From positions 882,147 through 946,146 of the forward strand of contig NZ_CP054011.1 in NCBI RefSeq assembly GCF_013267595.1: a stretch of DNA of 64,000 nt, in the 5' to 3' direction. Below the pieces are notes generated by a model. That model searched no databases, was not told where the DNA came from, and saw nothing but the letters and a program-made list of their open reading frames with translations. This DNA is from Prevotella melaninogenica (GTDB lineage Bacteria; Bacteroidota; Bacteroidia; Bacteroidales; Bacteroidaceae). Made by a program: the position numbers and the translations under genes. Every line of letters begins with the position of its first letter. Position 1 is the first letter of the stretch. This document shows, piece by piece, positions 28,376 through 37,754 of the stretch.

Positions 28376-28834
28376 ATTTATATTTCCTTAGGTAAAAAAG
28401 CTATTCTCGTTACAATAGTTCTACGTCATTCCTATTTGAAAGTGCAAATATACTATAAGTATCTTAAAACAAAGTCGTAAAGTTTATTTTTATTTTTAAG
28501 TAAAATTATTGTTGTTCTATCTGTGTAATAAAATATCTACAAAGCATATAATATGAACTTTTTTTCATATAAGTCAGCTTTTGTAATAAATTAAAAACAA
28601 ACAAAGGTGAACTATGTTCATGATAAGAAATCATATATATTAGTTCGTTCATCAATTCTCCAGCAGAGTTAGGAAAGCAAAGGAAGCTTTGCGATCCTTG
28701 TTTTGCCCCCTACTTCAAGGAGCATAACTATCAGATAAGTTAGGGTCATTGGATGCTACAAGAAACATTAAATTTCTATTGGTTTTAATTTAATAGTCAA
28801 CAGACTCTTATTTAACGTTTTTTATTAACTTTGC
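28376..28834. other. Spacer between helicase promoter and IS66
   Basis: About 460 bp without a gene. It holds the helicase promoter at its left end and, at 28826-28833, a TAACTTTG -7 box directed rightwards just before the IS66 insertion. A GCAAAGGAAGCTTTGC hairpin lies near 28677. Nothing else was recognised. Confidence 0.5.
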
Positions 28835-28842
28835 AATTGATA

Positions 28843-30437
28843 GTAACTATTCAGCGATATTGTTCAGTCTGTATTCTCTCCTGTGAAATCTTCGTATAAA
28901 GGCTATAAAGATACTTATTTTTCTTTCGTACTTCAGATTTTCTTTGTACCTTTACGACTATGAAAGAGCAAGTTACGGACATATCAAAAGTATTACAAGA
29001 CATGACAGAAGAGATGCGATTGTTGCGTGAAACTGTCAATCAGCAGTATGCCGAGATTATGAAATTGAACCGTAACATAAATGCTCTGAACCTCCAAATC
29101 CGTAAGAAAGATACGGAACTTACAAACTTACGGGAACGCTTAGCTAAATATGAAAACCCAGACAAGAACTCTAATAACAGCAGTACTCCGCCAAGCAAGG
29201 AGCGTATGAATGATGAGGTTATCAGAAGAACAAGAAGCCTCCGTAAGCCAAGTGGTAAGAAGCCGGGAGGACAAAAGGGGCATGATGGGCATAAGTTGTC
29301 TTGCTCTTCCATACCTGACGAGATAATCGATGAGGTACCCAACTATTGCACTCGTTGCGGAGAATCTTTATCAGATGCAGAACGTGTGCTTGATTATGTG
29401 ACACAGGTTATTTCCATTCCAGAGTTGAAGCCCGTAATCAAGGAAATCCGACACTATGTGATGGTATGCAAGAACTGTGGTGAACGTATTCGGACGGCAC
29501 CAAGAAGGCGGTCAAATAACGTGGTATATGCTTCAAGCGTAAAGACTTTAGTGGTTTATCTGAGTGTCGTGCAATTTCTTCCATACGGTCGTATAGCAAG
29601 TTTTTTGCGTGAGGTATTCAGTCTCACTCCAAGCGAAGGCTCGCTGGTGAACTGGGTGAATGAGGCAAAGAGAAATGCGCAACCTGTGATTGATAAGATT
29701 AAAGAATATATCAAGTCATCAGCAGTTGTTGGTTTCGATGAGAGCGGCTTGTACTGTAACAAAAGACTCGACTGGGCATGGATTGCACAGACTGTTTATT
29801 ACACATTGCTTTTCCGTGCTGATGGAAGAGGATCGAAGGTATTAGCAGACAAATTTGGCGATAGCTTGGAACGAATGACTGCCGTTACCGACCGCCATAG
29901 CGCATACTTTGCACTCCATTTCCTCAACCATCAGGTATGCCTTGCTCACTTACTCCGCGAACTGCAATATCTCTCAGAGTTGAACACTGAGCAAGAGTGG
30001 TCTGGAAAAGTAACCAATCTGTTCCGTGAAGCTATTCACGAGCGAAATACCAATCCGAACGACGTTATAGACAAGGTGTCATGGACCCGACGTTTAGACA
30101 ATCTGCTCAAACAGAGTATAGAGAAGCTTGGTAAAAAGTTTATTACGTTCAGAAAAGGCTTGGTCAAATGCAGAGATTACATTTTCAATTTCCTCGAAAA
30201 TCCGATGATACCATTTGACAATAATGGAAGCGAAAGGGGAATACGCAAGCTAAAAATCAAACTGAAGAACTCCTGTACATTTCGTTCAGACTTCGGAGCA
30301 GACGCTTTCCTTGAACTTCATTCGATTGTAGAAACAGCTAAGAAGCACGACAAAACTCCATATAATGCGATTCAAGCCTTATTTAAGGTTTGAGAAATTG
30401 ATATGCACTTATATATCTATTATCGCTGAATAGTTAC
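28843..30437 (+). mobile_element. Complete IS66-family insertion sequence (single-ORF type)
   Basis: 1595 bp with terminal inverted repeats identical over 17 bp (GTAACTATTCAGCGATA). It is flanked by a perfect 8-bp target duplication AATTGATA (28835-28842 and 30438-30445), the usual size for IS66. It carries only the large transposase and lacks tnpA/tnpB, as in the ISBst12 subgroup. The intact duplication suggests a recent insertion. Confidence 0.95.
28960..30393 (+). CDS. tnpC: IS66-family transposase (TnpC)
   Basis: A 477-aa DDE transposase. It has an N-terminal coiled coil (1-65), a basic segment with GKKPGGQKGHDGHKL, a zinc finger (about 127-176, CTRCGES and CKNCGERI), and the catalytic core with Asp in VVGFDESGLY, Asp in AVTDRHSAYF and Glu in NNGSERGIRKLK. 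All three acidic residues are present and the frame is intact, so the element may be active. Confidence 0.95.
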   Translation: MKEQVTDISKVLQDMTEEMRLLRETVNQQYAEIMKLNRNINALNLQIRKKDTELTNLRERLAKYENPDKNSNNSSTPPSKERMNDEVIRRTRSLRKPSGKKPGGQKGHDGHKLSCSSIPDEIIDEVPNYCTRCGESLSDAERVLDYVTQVISIPELKPVIKEIRHYVMVCKNCGERIRTAPRRRSNNVVYASSVKTLVVYLSVVQFLPYGRIASFLREVFSLTPSEGSLVNWVNEAKRNAQPVIDKIKEYIKSSAVVGFDESGLYCNKRLDWAWIAQTVYYTLLFRADGRGSKVLADKFGDSLERMTAVTDRHSAYFALHFLNHQVCLAHLLRELQYLSELNTEQEWSGKVTNLFREAIHERNTNPNDVIDKVSWTRRLDNLLKQSIEKLGKKFITFRKGLVKCRDYIFNFLENPMIPFDNNGSERGIRKLKIKLKNSCTFRSDFGADAFLELHSIVETAKKHDKTPYNAIQALFKV

Positions 30438-30482
30438 AATTGATAAAAGAATGACTATTTATAAATTTTAATTATATTGTAT

Positions 30483-31430
30483 ATGAAGAGAATCTACTTA
30501 TTACTTATTACCCTCATTGTGTTTGGTCAGACCATCAGTGCACAGAACGACAGAAAGTTATTAAAGATGACCGACGGCAAATCTTACTTTGAATTTAAGT
30601 ATGATGAAAAAGGAAGAATCATAGAGTCTGTTGAATATATTGCTGACGACGACTTAAAACGTAGTAGCAAGTATACGTATAGTAATGACAAGGTCGTTCA
30701 AACATTCTATGAGAATGAAAATATCAAAAATAAAGACATCCGAACAACTGTTCTCCAGAATAATAGAGTTGTTTCAGAAAAAATAAACTTAATTCCGTAT
30801 GAAGGAGAACCAGAATATTGGGCAGACTATAACTATACATATAATACAGCTGGGGAACTGACAAAGATTGTAATAACAAATAATGAACGTACAGGCACAG
30901 AGTATAAATTAACATGGACAGACGGAGATATTACACTCGTAGAGCATTTTCGGGATAACAAAAAAGTAGGACAGGTAGCTTATGAATACAACAAAAGCAT
31001 TACCAACAAATATTTTTCTCTAATTGTTAATCCAATTACCTCAATTGCCGATTATGAAGGCATCTCACCATACGGACAACTTTTAGCAGGATACTTTGGA
31101 AAAGTTTTCCAACATCCAGTGGCTGCTGTGCGCTATACGGTGATAGATAAACACTATTTTGACTGGACAAGTGATGATGATCTCACTATTACGTATAACC
31201 AGAATGCAAGTGGTATTGTAGAAAATATCAAACAATCAGGAGGAGAAGGAGTGACAACAACGCTTATTTGGGAAAAAGACAATCCAACAGGTATTAGCGT
31301 TTATAAGCAGCAGAAGGAAGGCACAAAAACGATTTATGACCTATCAGGTAAACGTCTTGAAAATATACAACATGGTGTGAATATTATCAAAGAAACGAAT
31401 GGCAAGACACATAAGGTTATTGTAAGATAA
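30483..31430 (+). CDS. Secreted protein with YD/DUF4595-like repeats and a C-terminal tail motif
   Basis: A 315-aa protein with a signal peptide (MKRIYLLLITLIVFGQTISA, cleavage near residue 20). The body has alternating F-x-Y-D-x-x-G-R-I-type repeats as in DUF4595 proteins. The last 35 residues (TIYDLSGKRLENIQ, then HGVNIIKETNGKTHKVIVR) match the C-terminal tail common in secreted Prevotella proteins and thought to be a sorting signal. TTG 30477 could start the frame, but ATG 30483 is preferred. The IS66 sits immediately upstream. Confidence 0.75.
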   Translation: MKRIYLLLITLIVFGQTISAQNDRKLLKMTDGKSYFEFKYDEKGRIIESVEYIADDDLKRSSKYTYSNDKVVQTFYENENIKNKDIRTTVLQNNRVVSEKINLIPYEGEPEYWADYNYTYNTAGELTKIVITNNERTGTEYKLTWTDGDITLVEHFRDNKKVGQVAYEYNKSITNKYFSLIVNPITSIADYEGISPYGQLLAGYFGKVFQHPVAAVRYTVIDKHYFDWTSDDDLTITYNQNASGIVENIKQSGGEGVTTTLIWEKDNPTGISVYKQQKEGTKTIYDLSGKRLENIQHGVNIIKETNGKTHKVIVR

Positions 31431-31459
31431 TATTCTACTGTTTTTTAAAGAAATAGCAT

Positions 31460-31496
31460 AATAAAAGGAGGAGCTGCATAAGTTTCTCCTTTTATT
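31460..31496 (+). terminator. Terminator of the secreted-protein gene
   Basis: A stem of about 10 bp (AATAAAAGGAG with CTCCTTTTATT) followed by a T-rich tract. Confidence 0.75.
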
Positions 31497-31572
31497 AGTA
31501 TTTTTAATATTTAATCTGACGTTTCCTCGCATAATTAGAGTATCTTTGCATTGTCATTCGATGATTATACAG

Positions 31573-32481
31573 ATGAAACGTAATAAATTAACAGCTCTGA
31601 TAGCATTTGTAGGTGTTGTAGCCTTCACATCTTGTGAGGATGTGAAACGTCCAACCCCTGTCAGAGAACGTATCAATGTAACTCCTCCATCCAGAGAGGC
31701 TGAGGCGATAAGTCAGCTGACAGCATCTATAGATGAGATCTCAACTAACCTTGATGCCATCTCTTCTCAAGAGGCAATGCTCTGTAAGACTACAGAGCAC
31801 GCAAATAAGAAGTCGAAGATTATTCAGCAGATAAGGGGGCTCGGTGCGCTGCTCAAAGAGAAGCAGAACCAGATTGACAAACTTCTAAACGAAAAGGTTA
31901 AGAAAGTGGATGCTCCAGCAGCATCTAATCCTACAATAGATAATCTTTACAAGGTAATAGAGTTCCTTTCATCACAGCTGAAGGAGAAAGGGGATCGTGT
32001 AACCCAATTAGAGCAGGTTGCAAGTCGTAAGGATGTCACTGTAGACCAGCTTAAATACATCGTTATGAACCAAACTAACAGCGTTGATGCAATGCGTTAC
32101 AGGTTCAACATGGCAGCTTTGGAGCGCGAATATGCTCAACTGAAAACTAAAGAGAAGCAAAGAATTAAAGAAGATAAGGAGTCAGACAAAGTCTACTATA
32201 TCATTGCTAACAAAGAAACTCTGAAGGAGAAAGGTCTTTTGAAGACATCACTTTTCTCTAAGAAAGTGGATAATAACAATGTAACAAAAGATCTGTTTAC
32301 AGAGGCTAACAGCAAAGAACTGAAGACACTGACAATTAACTCATCGAGTCCAAAGCTCTTATCCCAGAACCCAGAAGGTAGTTATACACTCACGCAGAAT
32401 GAAGACAGAACGACAACACTCACCATTACAGACCCAGAGAAGTTTTGGAATGTGTCGCGCTATCTGATCATCCAAGAGTAA
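31573..32481 (+). CDS. Coiled-coil lipoprotein of unknown function
   Basis: A 302-aa protein with a lipoprotein signal (MKRNKLTALIAFVGVVAFTSC, Cys21). Residues 40-215 are predicted coiled coil with heptad-rich Glu/Lys/Gln. The C-terminal part (215-302) is beta-rich. A TATCTTTG -7 box at 31541-31548 precedes the ATG; an upstream Met at 31546 lies within the promoter and is rejected. No family name could be assigned. It is probably anchored in the inner leaflet of the outer membrane. Confidence 0.75.
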   Translation: MKRNKLTALIAFVGVVAFTSCEDVKRPTPVRERINVTPPSREAEAISQLTASIDEISTNLDAISSQEAMLCKTTEHANKKSKIIQQIRGLGALLKEKQNQIDKLLNEKVKKVDAPAASNPTIDNLYKVIEFLSSQLKEKGDRVTQLEQVASRKDVTVDQLKYIVMNQTNSVDAMRYRFNMAALEREYAQLKTKEKQRIKEDKESDKVYYIIANKETLKEKGLLKTSLFSKKVDNNNVTKDLFTEANSKELKTLTINSSSPKLLSQNPEGSYTLTQNEDRTTTLTITDPEKFWNVSRYLIIQE

Positions 32482-32510
32482 ATCTACTTTGAAATAGAAA
32501 GAAAATAAAT

Positions 32511-32561
32511 TAGGCTGCAAAGGTTGTGAAAATCGAATAATTTTCTTATCTTTGCAGCCTA
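32511..32561 (+). promoter_or_regulatory. Nif3 promoter enclosed by a 12-bp inverted repeat
   Basis: TTG at 32525, 20 bp, TATCTTTG at 32547-32554. Arms TAGGCTGCAAAG and CTTTGCAGCCTA flank the core and overlap the -7 box. The ATG is 13 bp downstream of the -7 box. Confidence 0.65.
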
Positions 32562-32567
32562 AAACTT

Positions 32568-33383
32568 ATGCGTAGCGTGAAAATAAAGGAAGTAATTGAT
32601 GCCCTTGAACGATTCGCGCCTTTGCCCTTGCAGGAAAGCTATGATAATGCTGGCCTACAAGTTGGATTGACAGAGGCGGAAGTATCAGGGGCTTTATTGT
32701 GTCTTGACGTGACTGAGAAGGTGGTAGATGAAGCTATCCGTCGGGGGTGTAACTTGATTGTTGCGCACCATCCACTCATCTTCCGTAAATTAGCACAAGT
32801 GACAGACGCCAACTACGTGCAGCGCACAGTGATAAAGGCTATTAAGAACGATATCGTCATCGCTGCTATGCACACAAACTTAGACTCAGCTGTGGGCGGT
32901 GTTAACTACAAGATAGCTGAGAAGTTAGGACTTAAGAACCTACGTTTCTTTGGCCGAAGCAAGCAAGTTGTGAATCCACAGACCGGCGAATCCGTAACAG
33001 GTGGCGATGGTGTTATCGGTGAGTTTGAGGAGCCTTTGGCAGCAGACGATTTGATTCTGTTATTGAAGAAGAAGTTTGATGCAGAGTGTGTTCAAACCAA
33101 TGAGTTACTACGTCGTGAGATTCGTACCATTGCTCTCTGTGGAGGTTCGGGGTCATTCCTCTTGCAGGATGCTATTGCAGCAGGCGCAGATGCCTTCATG
33201 ACAGGTGAGATGAGCTATCACGAATACTTTGGTCATGAGCAAGAGATACAGATTTGTGTCATCGGACATTATCAGAGTGAACAATTCACCACAGAGGTAT
33301 TACGTGACGTTATCGAAAAAGAATGCCCTGACGTAAAGTGCTACTTGTCTGAGATTAACACGAATCCTATAGGGTATTTTTAG
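32568..33383 (+). CDS. Nif3-like dinuclear metal centre protein
   Basis: A 271-aa member of the Nif3/GTP cyclohydrolase I type 2 family that assembles as a hexameric toroid. It has YDNAGLQVGL near 22, IVAHHPLIFRK near 64 with the metal-binding histidines, AMHTNLDSA near 103, and GHYQSE near the C-terminus. The short form lacks the inserted PII-like domain. The zinc-ribbon gene that follows is its usual partner. The function is unresolved. Confidence 0.92.
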   Translation: MRSVKIKEVIDALERFAPLPLQESYDNAGLQVGLTEAEVSGALLCLDVTEKVVDEAIRRGCNLIVAHHPLIFRKLAQVTDANYVQRTVIKAIKNDIVIAAMHTNLDSAVGGVNYKIAEKLGLKNLRFFGRSKQVVNPQTGESVTGGDGVIGEFEEPLAADDLILLLKKKFDAECVQTNELLRREIRTIALCGGSGSFLLQDAIAAGADAFMTGEMSYHEYFGHEQEIQICVIGHYQSEQFTTEVLRDVIEKECPDVKCYLSEINTNPIGYF

Positions 33384-33551
33384 TGGACGAGTTGACAAGT
33401 TGGACAAGTAAACAAGTTAATTGTTAAGAAGTTGGACGAATGGAGTCTGTGGTGTTGTCTTAACTCCTCTCACTCCTAAACTCCTAAAACAACAGTAATC
33501 ATAATTATGAATTTTGAATTCTGAATTTTGAATTAAACAAACATAAGAACT

Positions 33552-34373
33552 ATGGCAAAGAAAGATCCAAAAGAGTTACCAGTAGAGGAGAAGTTGAAAG
33601 CCCTTTTCCAGTTACAGACGACCCTGTCAGGAATCGACGAGAAGCGTGCATTGCGTGGTGAGTTACCACTTGAGGTACGCGACTTGGAAGATGAGTTGGA
33701 AGGTCTGCACATTCGTATTGAGAAAATTGAGCAGGACATTAAGGATTATCAGAATGCTATTACCCAGAAGAAGGGTAACATCGTTGACGCTCAAGCAAGT
33801 TTGGAGCGTTACAACAAGCAGTTGGACTCTGTTGCAAACAACCGTGAGTACGACACATTGACAAAGGAAATCGAGTTCCAGACACTTGAGATTGAGCTTT
33901 GCAATAAGAAGATTAAAGAGGCTCAGATTAAGGTTGAAGAGAAGCGTAAGGACTTGGAAGCCAACCGTGCATTGCTCGAGGATCGTCAGCACGCCTTAGA
34001 AGAGAAGCGTAACGAGCTCGACGAGATTATGCAGGAGACACGTGAGGAGGAAGGTTTGCTCAAAGAGAAGGCTGCAGAGCTTGAGACTAAGATTGAACCA
34101 GGATTGCTCCGTAGCTTCAAGCGTATTCGTCGTGGTGCCCGCAATGGTTTGGGTATTGTTTACGTACAGCGTGATGCTTGTGGTGGTTGTTTCAATAAGA
34201 TTCCACCTCAGCGCCAGTTGGATGTAAAGATGCACAAAAAGATTATCGTTTGTGAGTACTGTGGTCGTATTCTTATCGACCCAGAGTTGGCTGGTGTAAA
34301 GGTTGACAAGACCGAGGAGAAGCCAAAGAAGCGTAGAACTACTCGCAAGAAGAAGGAAGAGGAGGGAGAGTAA
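33552..34373 (+). CDS. Coiled-coil protein with C4 zinc ribbon
   Basis: A 273-aa protein. Residues 8-190 form a long antiparallel coiled-coil hairpin. A C4 zinc ribbon follows (CGGCFNKIPPQRQ with CEYCGRIL, about 219-250), and a highly basic tail ends the protein. This architecture resembles the CT398/Slr-like proteins linked to Nif3 in many bacteria. A role with RNA polymerase or ribosomes is suspected from its resemblance to DksA/GreA-type hairpins, but this is inference. Confidence 0.9.
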   Translation: MAKKDPKELPVEEKLKALFQLQTTLSGIDEKRALRGELPLEVRDLEDELEGLHIRIEKIEQDIKDYQNAITQKKGNIVDAQASLERYNKQLDSVANNREYDTLTKEIEFQTLEIELCNKKIKEAQIKVEEKRKDLEANRALLEDRQHALEEKRNELDEIMQETREEEGLLKEKAAELETKIEPGLLRSFKRIRRGARNGLGIVYVQRDACGGCFNKIPPQRQLDVKMHKKIIVCEYCGRILIDPELAGVKVDKTEEKPKKRRTTRKKKEEEGE

Positions 34374-34432
34374 TCAATCCCCTTTATTCCCATTGAGCAA
34401 TAAGCTCTTTCAACTTTGAAAGATAAAAAGAA

Positions 34433-34492
34433 TAGCCTCAATACATTTGAAATGCAAATAAAGCATTCTTATGTATTGAGGCTACTTTTTAT
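34433..34492 (+). terminator. Terminator of the Nif3/zinc-ribbon operon
   Basis: A 14-bp stem (TAGCCTCAATACAT with ATGTATTGAGGCTA) followed by CTTTTT. Confidence 0.9.
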
Positions 34493-34601
34493 TATCTCAC
34501 TATTAATACTATTCAACGAAACACGAATAACATCGTCTTCCTAACAGAAACTAACCAATAATAGCACACTTATTAACGGCATATAGCAAGGCTTTAAATA
34601 G

Positions 34602-34674
34602 TCAACACAATATGTGCGGAGCATCAGCACCAATAGTACTTACCATGAGTACAATATGTGCGGAGCGTTAACAC
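34602..34674 (+). repeat. GTGCGGAGC-type dispersed repeat, copy B
   Basis: Two CACAATATGTGCGGAGC-like words flank a GTACT-TACCATG-AGTAC hairpin. Copy A uses GTGTT/AACAC in the same place, so the stem varies in a paired way. The rest of the gap between 34493 and 34782 shows nothing else. Confidence 0.65.
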
Positions 34675-34782
34675 ATCGTTTAATGACGTAAAAGAAAAGT
34701 CTGCTTCACCTTATTATATATTGCAAGTCAAGGATGATTAACTTACACAGGCATGTTAACCCAATAGTGATAAGTCAGATCC

Positions 34783-35298
34783 TTACTTCACATAGAAGAT
34801 ACGATTTGCCTTACGTGGTGCAGTCTTACCCGCCTTTGTAGCATAACCAAGAATACAGAAACCGATACCCTCATAATCGCCTTCTATACCCCACTCTTTC
34901 AGCATCTGCTTACCGTCTTCACGCTCAAAAATTTGCTTGGCACGATTAATCCAACAACTGCCCAAGCCTAAAGCATGAGCAGCGTTCATAAGATTACCCA
35001 TCATCAACGCACCATCATAGACATGATTAGGGCTACTCTTATCCGCTAACACAGCAAGGACTACGGGTGCACCATAAAAAGGGTCGCTCGTTACGCCCAT
35101 TATCTCACCATTAATCACCGATAAGCGGTCGCGTACTTCCTTATTGGTCACTTCGACAATGATAGCAGTCTGCATATTCTTTCCGCTTGCCGCGTAAAGA
35201 CCAGCCTCCATTACCTTATCTATCAAGTCCTGTTCAGGCATACGCTCATCATAAGCACGTACGCTACGACGTGTTAACAATGCTTCTAATGCTTCCAT
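34783..35298 (-). CDS. Nitroreductase family protein
   Basis: A 171-aa FMN flavoprotein. It starts ALLTRRSVRAYD with the FMN-binding Arg-Arg-Ser, continues with AASGKNMQT near 37, and ends LGYATKAGK. It starts 12 bp after the PLP enzyme gene and is the last gene of the operon. It reduces nitro compounds or quinones with NAD(P)H; the physiological substrate is unknown. The length is on the short side but within the family range. Confidence 0.92.
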   Translation of the reverse strand: MEALEALLTRRSVRAYDERMPEQDLIDKVMEAGLYAASGKNMQTAIIVEVTNKEVRDRLSVINGEIMGVTSDPFYGAPVVLAVLADKSSPNHVYDGALMMGNLMNAAHALGLGSCWINRAKQIFEREDGKQMLKEWGIEGDYEGIGFCILGYATKAGKTAPRKANRIFYVK

Positions 35299-35310
35299 AA
35301 CAATTCCTTT

Positions 35311-36492
35311 TTATAATTCATTCACCGCTTCAGCCAACTGTTCCAACGCCTGACGAAGAATAGAACGCGGTGTACCAACATTCAAACGCATAAAGCCTTC
35401 TCCACCAATACCAAACATCCTACCATCGTTCAACGCAAGATGAGCCTTATCAATAAAGAGATTCAATAGCTCTTTATGCTTCAATCCCAATCCATGACAA
35501 TCCAACCAAACAAGGAAACTTGCCTGCGGACGGAGTGGGTGAATACCAGGAATATGCTCACGACAGAAGTCTTCTACAAAGCGAACATTCTCTTCTACAT
35601 ACGCCAACATCTGTTTACGCCACTCTTCTCCCTTCCGATAAGCAGCTATCGTGGCTATTGGTGCAAAGAGTGTAGGCTCATCTAATTCGTTAGCCTTCAA
35701 CCAACCATAGAAGCGATTACGCAGTTCTTCGTTTGGAACGATAGCAAATGAACTGACAATACCTGCCATATTGAAGGTCTTTGTTGGAGCTGCAAATGTG
35801 ATACTGATTTGTGCTGCACGCTCTGACACACTGGCAAACGGAATATGACGATTACCAAAAAGTGCCATATCACTGTGAATCTCGTCGCTGACAACGATAA
35901 TATTATGCTCGTAACAGAAGTCTGCCAAGCGACGTAATGTATCTTCTGACCAACACAATCCTGCAGGGTTATGAGGATTGGAGAGTACCAGTACACGGCA
36001 TTTATCATCGCAAACCTCTGCAAGATTATCAAAGTCCATGTCATAATATCCGTCCTCACGACGACGAAGCGGATTGAAGACCACCTTACGATGATTAGCC
36101 TCTGGCGTCAAACGGAATGGATGATAGACAGGTGGTTGTATAATAACCTTTTCGTCAAGTTCCGTAAATACATTCACCACAAAGCCGATACCCCTAACAA
36201 TACCAGGAATAAAACTCAACCACTCTGGCTTTACTTCCCAATCATGATGAGCACGTATCCAGTCGATGATAGCAGGACGGAAGTCTTCTGGTTCGACTGT
36301 ATAGCCAAAGATAGGATGAGAAAGACGATCCTTGAGAGCCTCCACAACAAAGTCAGGGCAAGCAAAATCCATATCAGCTACCCACAGAGGCAGTAGGTCA
36401 TTACGTCCCCAACGTGGAAGAAGTGCCTCATGCTTCAAGTCACCACTTCCCGAACGATCGATTATCTCGTCAAAATTATAAGTCTTCATCAT
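35311..36492 (-). CDS. MalY/PatB-type PLP-dependent C-S lyase
   Basis: A 393-aa fold-type I PLP enzyme. Seen are LPLWVADMDFACPDFV near 34, LSNPHNPAGLCWS near 167, the SDEIHSDMALFG motif, and the PLP lysine in FAAPTKTFNMAG near 230. It cleaves cystathionine or cysteine to pyruvate, ammonia and a thiol, or acts as an aminotransferase. Its ATG overlaps the stop of the upstream trans-sulfuration gene, so they are coupled. Confidence 0.93.
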   Translation of the reverse strand: MMKTYNFDEIIDRSGSGDLKHEALLPRWGRNDLLPLWVADMDFACPDFVVEALKDRLSHPIFGYTVEPEDFRPAIIDWIRAHHDWEVKPEWLSFIPGIVRGIGFVVNVFTELDEKVIIQPPVYHPFRLTPEANHRKVVFNPLRRREDGYYDMDFDNLAEVCDDKCRVLVLSNPHNPAGLCWSEDTLRRLADFCYEHNIIVVSDEIHSDMALFGNRHIPFASVSERAAQISITFAAPTKTFNMAGIVSSFAIVPNEELRNRFYGWLKANELDEPTLFAPIATIAAYRKGEEWRKQMLAYVEENVRFVEDFCREHIPGIHPLRPQASFLVWLDCHGLGLKHKELLNLFIDKAHLALNDGRMFGIGGEGFMRLNVGTPRSILRQALEQLAEAVNEL

Positions 36493-37673
36493 GCTTCCAA
36501 AGCCTGCTTAATATCATCGAATAGGTCATCAACACTTTCCAAACCAATACTGAGACGTATGGTAGTGTCTTGCACATCCATTGCTGCACGCTCCCCAGCG
36601 GTGAAAAGTCCGAAGATAGTACTTGCTGGGTGGATAGCCAAGGTACGATTATCAAAGAGGTTAGTTGCCCGATGAATGAGTTCCAAGTTATCGAGCATTC
36701 TGAAGCAAGCCTCTTGACTCTCTAAGTCTATTGTGACCATTGCTCCTGCAGTTTCTCCATACTGGCTCACTGCCAACTGATGATAAGGATTATCCTCCAA
36801 ACCCACATAATTCACCTTACAAATAGGTTTGAGCGTACGTAGTCTTTGTGCCAACTCCAAGGCATTACCTGCTTGAACACGATAGCGTACATCCAAAGTC
36901 TCTAAGCCTAAGGTCTGCATATAGGCAACCTGTGGCGTCATATAAGCCCCAAGATTAAAAAGCATCTCATTCAAGAGGCGCTTACCAATAGAAGGATAAG
37001 TACCATAATCAATAACAAGACCACCCAAAGAGGTAGCACCGCCACTGATATACTTCGTACTTGAAACGACCTCCAAGTCAATTCCTAAGTCCTTTGCAGA
37101 GAACTGTGTGAATGGGATAAGCGTTGTATCAGCGATAACAGCGATACTATGTCGGTGTGCTATAGCTGACAAAGCACGTACATCAACCACCTCAAGTTGA
37201 GGGTTTGTCATTACCTCGAGGAACAAACAGCACGTTTTATCATCTATCAAGCGCTCTACAGTCTCAACATCTGTGAGGTCGCACAGTCTTGCTTCAACGC
37301 CCAATCTGCTCAATGTTGATGTAAGCAAAGAATAGGTATTGCCAAAGAGATGACGTGACGTAATAACGTTCTTACCCTGTTCAACAATAGAAAACAACGT
37401 ATTGCTGATAGCAGCCATACCCGAGTTGAGAGCAATAACATTCTCGGCACCAGTCAAAGCCTTAACACGCTGTTCGAGATTAGTCACTGTTGGGTTCTCC
37501 ACACGTGAATAATCAGGCGCATCAATACGTCCACAAAAGGCATCAGCCATCACTTCCGCATTGTCAAACTCAAAAGCAACAGCATTATAGACTGGCATAC
37601 TTAACGCATCGTAAGCATCCCTACGCTTGTAAGCCTGATGAATAGCCAGTGTTTGCTTCTTCATATCTTTCAA
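36489..37673 (-). CDS. Trans-sulfuration PLP enzyme (Cys/Met metabolism family)
   Basis: A 394-aa enzyme with the cystathionine synthase/lyase fold. Seen are YSRVENPTVTNLEQRV near 54, ALNSGMAAISN near 77, DTTLIPF near 182, and the PLP lysine in SSTKYISGG near 205. It may be O-acetylhomoserine sulfhydrylase, cystathionine gamma-synthase or a gamma-lyase; sequence reading cannot separate these. It is first gene of a three-gene sulfur amino acid operon. The start may also be at 37664 (MKKQTLAIH). Confidence 0.9.
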   Translation of the reverse strand: MKDMKKQTLAIHQAYKRRDAYDALSMPVYNAVAFEFDNAEVMADAFCGRIDAPDYSRVENPTVTNLEQRVKALTGAENVIALNSGMAAISNTLFSIVEQGKNVITSRHLFGNTYSLLTSTLSRLGVEARLCDLTDVETVERLIDDKTCCLFLEVMTNPQLEVVDVRALSAIAHRHSIAVIADTTLIPFTQFSAKDLGIDLEVVSSTKYISGGATSLGGLVIDYGTYPSIGKRLLNEMLFNLGAYMTPQVAYMQTLGLETLDVRYRVQAGNALELAQRLRTLKPICKVNYVGLEDNPYHQLAVSQYGETAGAMVTIDLESQEACFRMLDNLELIHRATNLFDNRTLAIHPASTIFGLFTAGERAAMDVQDTTIRLSIGLESVDDLFDDIKQALEA

Positions 37674-37709
37674 ACAGTTGTGTTGTTTATAAAGGATTCA
37701 TAAATCAAG

Positions 37710-37732
37710 GACGGACGGGAGAACCGTCCGTC
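37710..37732 (-). terminator. GC-rich stem between lptD and the trans-sulfuration gene
   Basis: A perfect 9-bp stem GACGGACGG/CCGTCCGTC with a 5-nt loop, 23 bp after the lptD stop. No T run follows, so partial read-through or attenuation is possible. Confidence 0.55.
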
Positions 37733-37754
37733 TTATGAAGTGCATTTTATCTTA

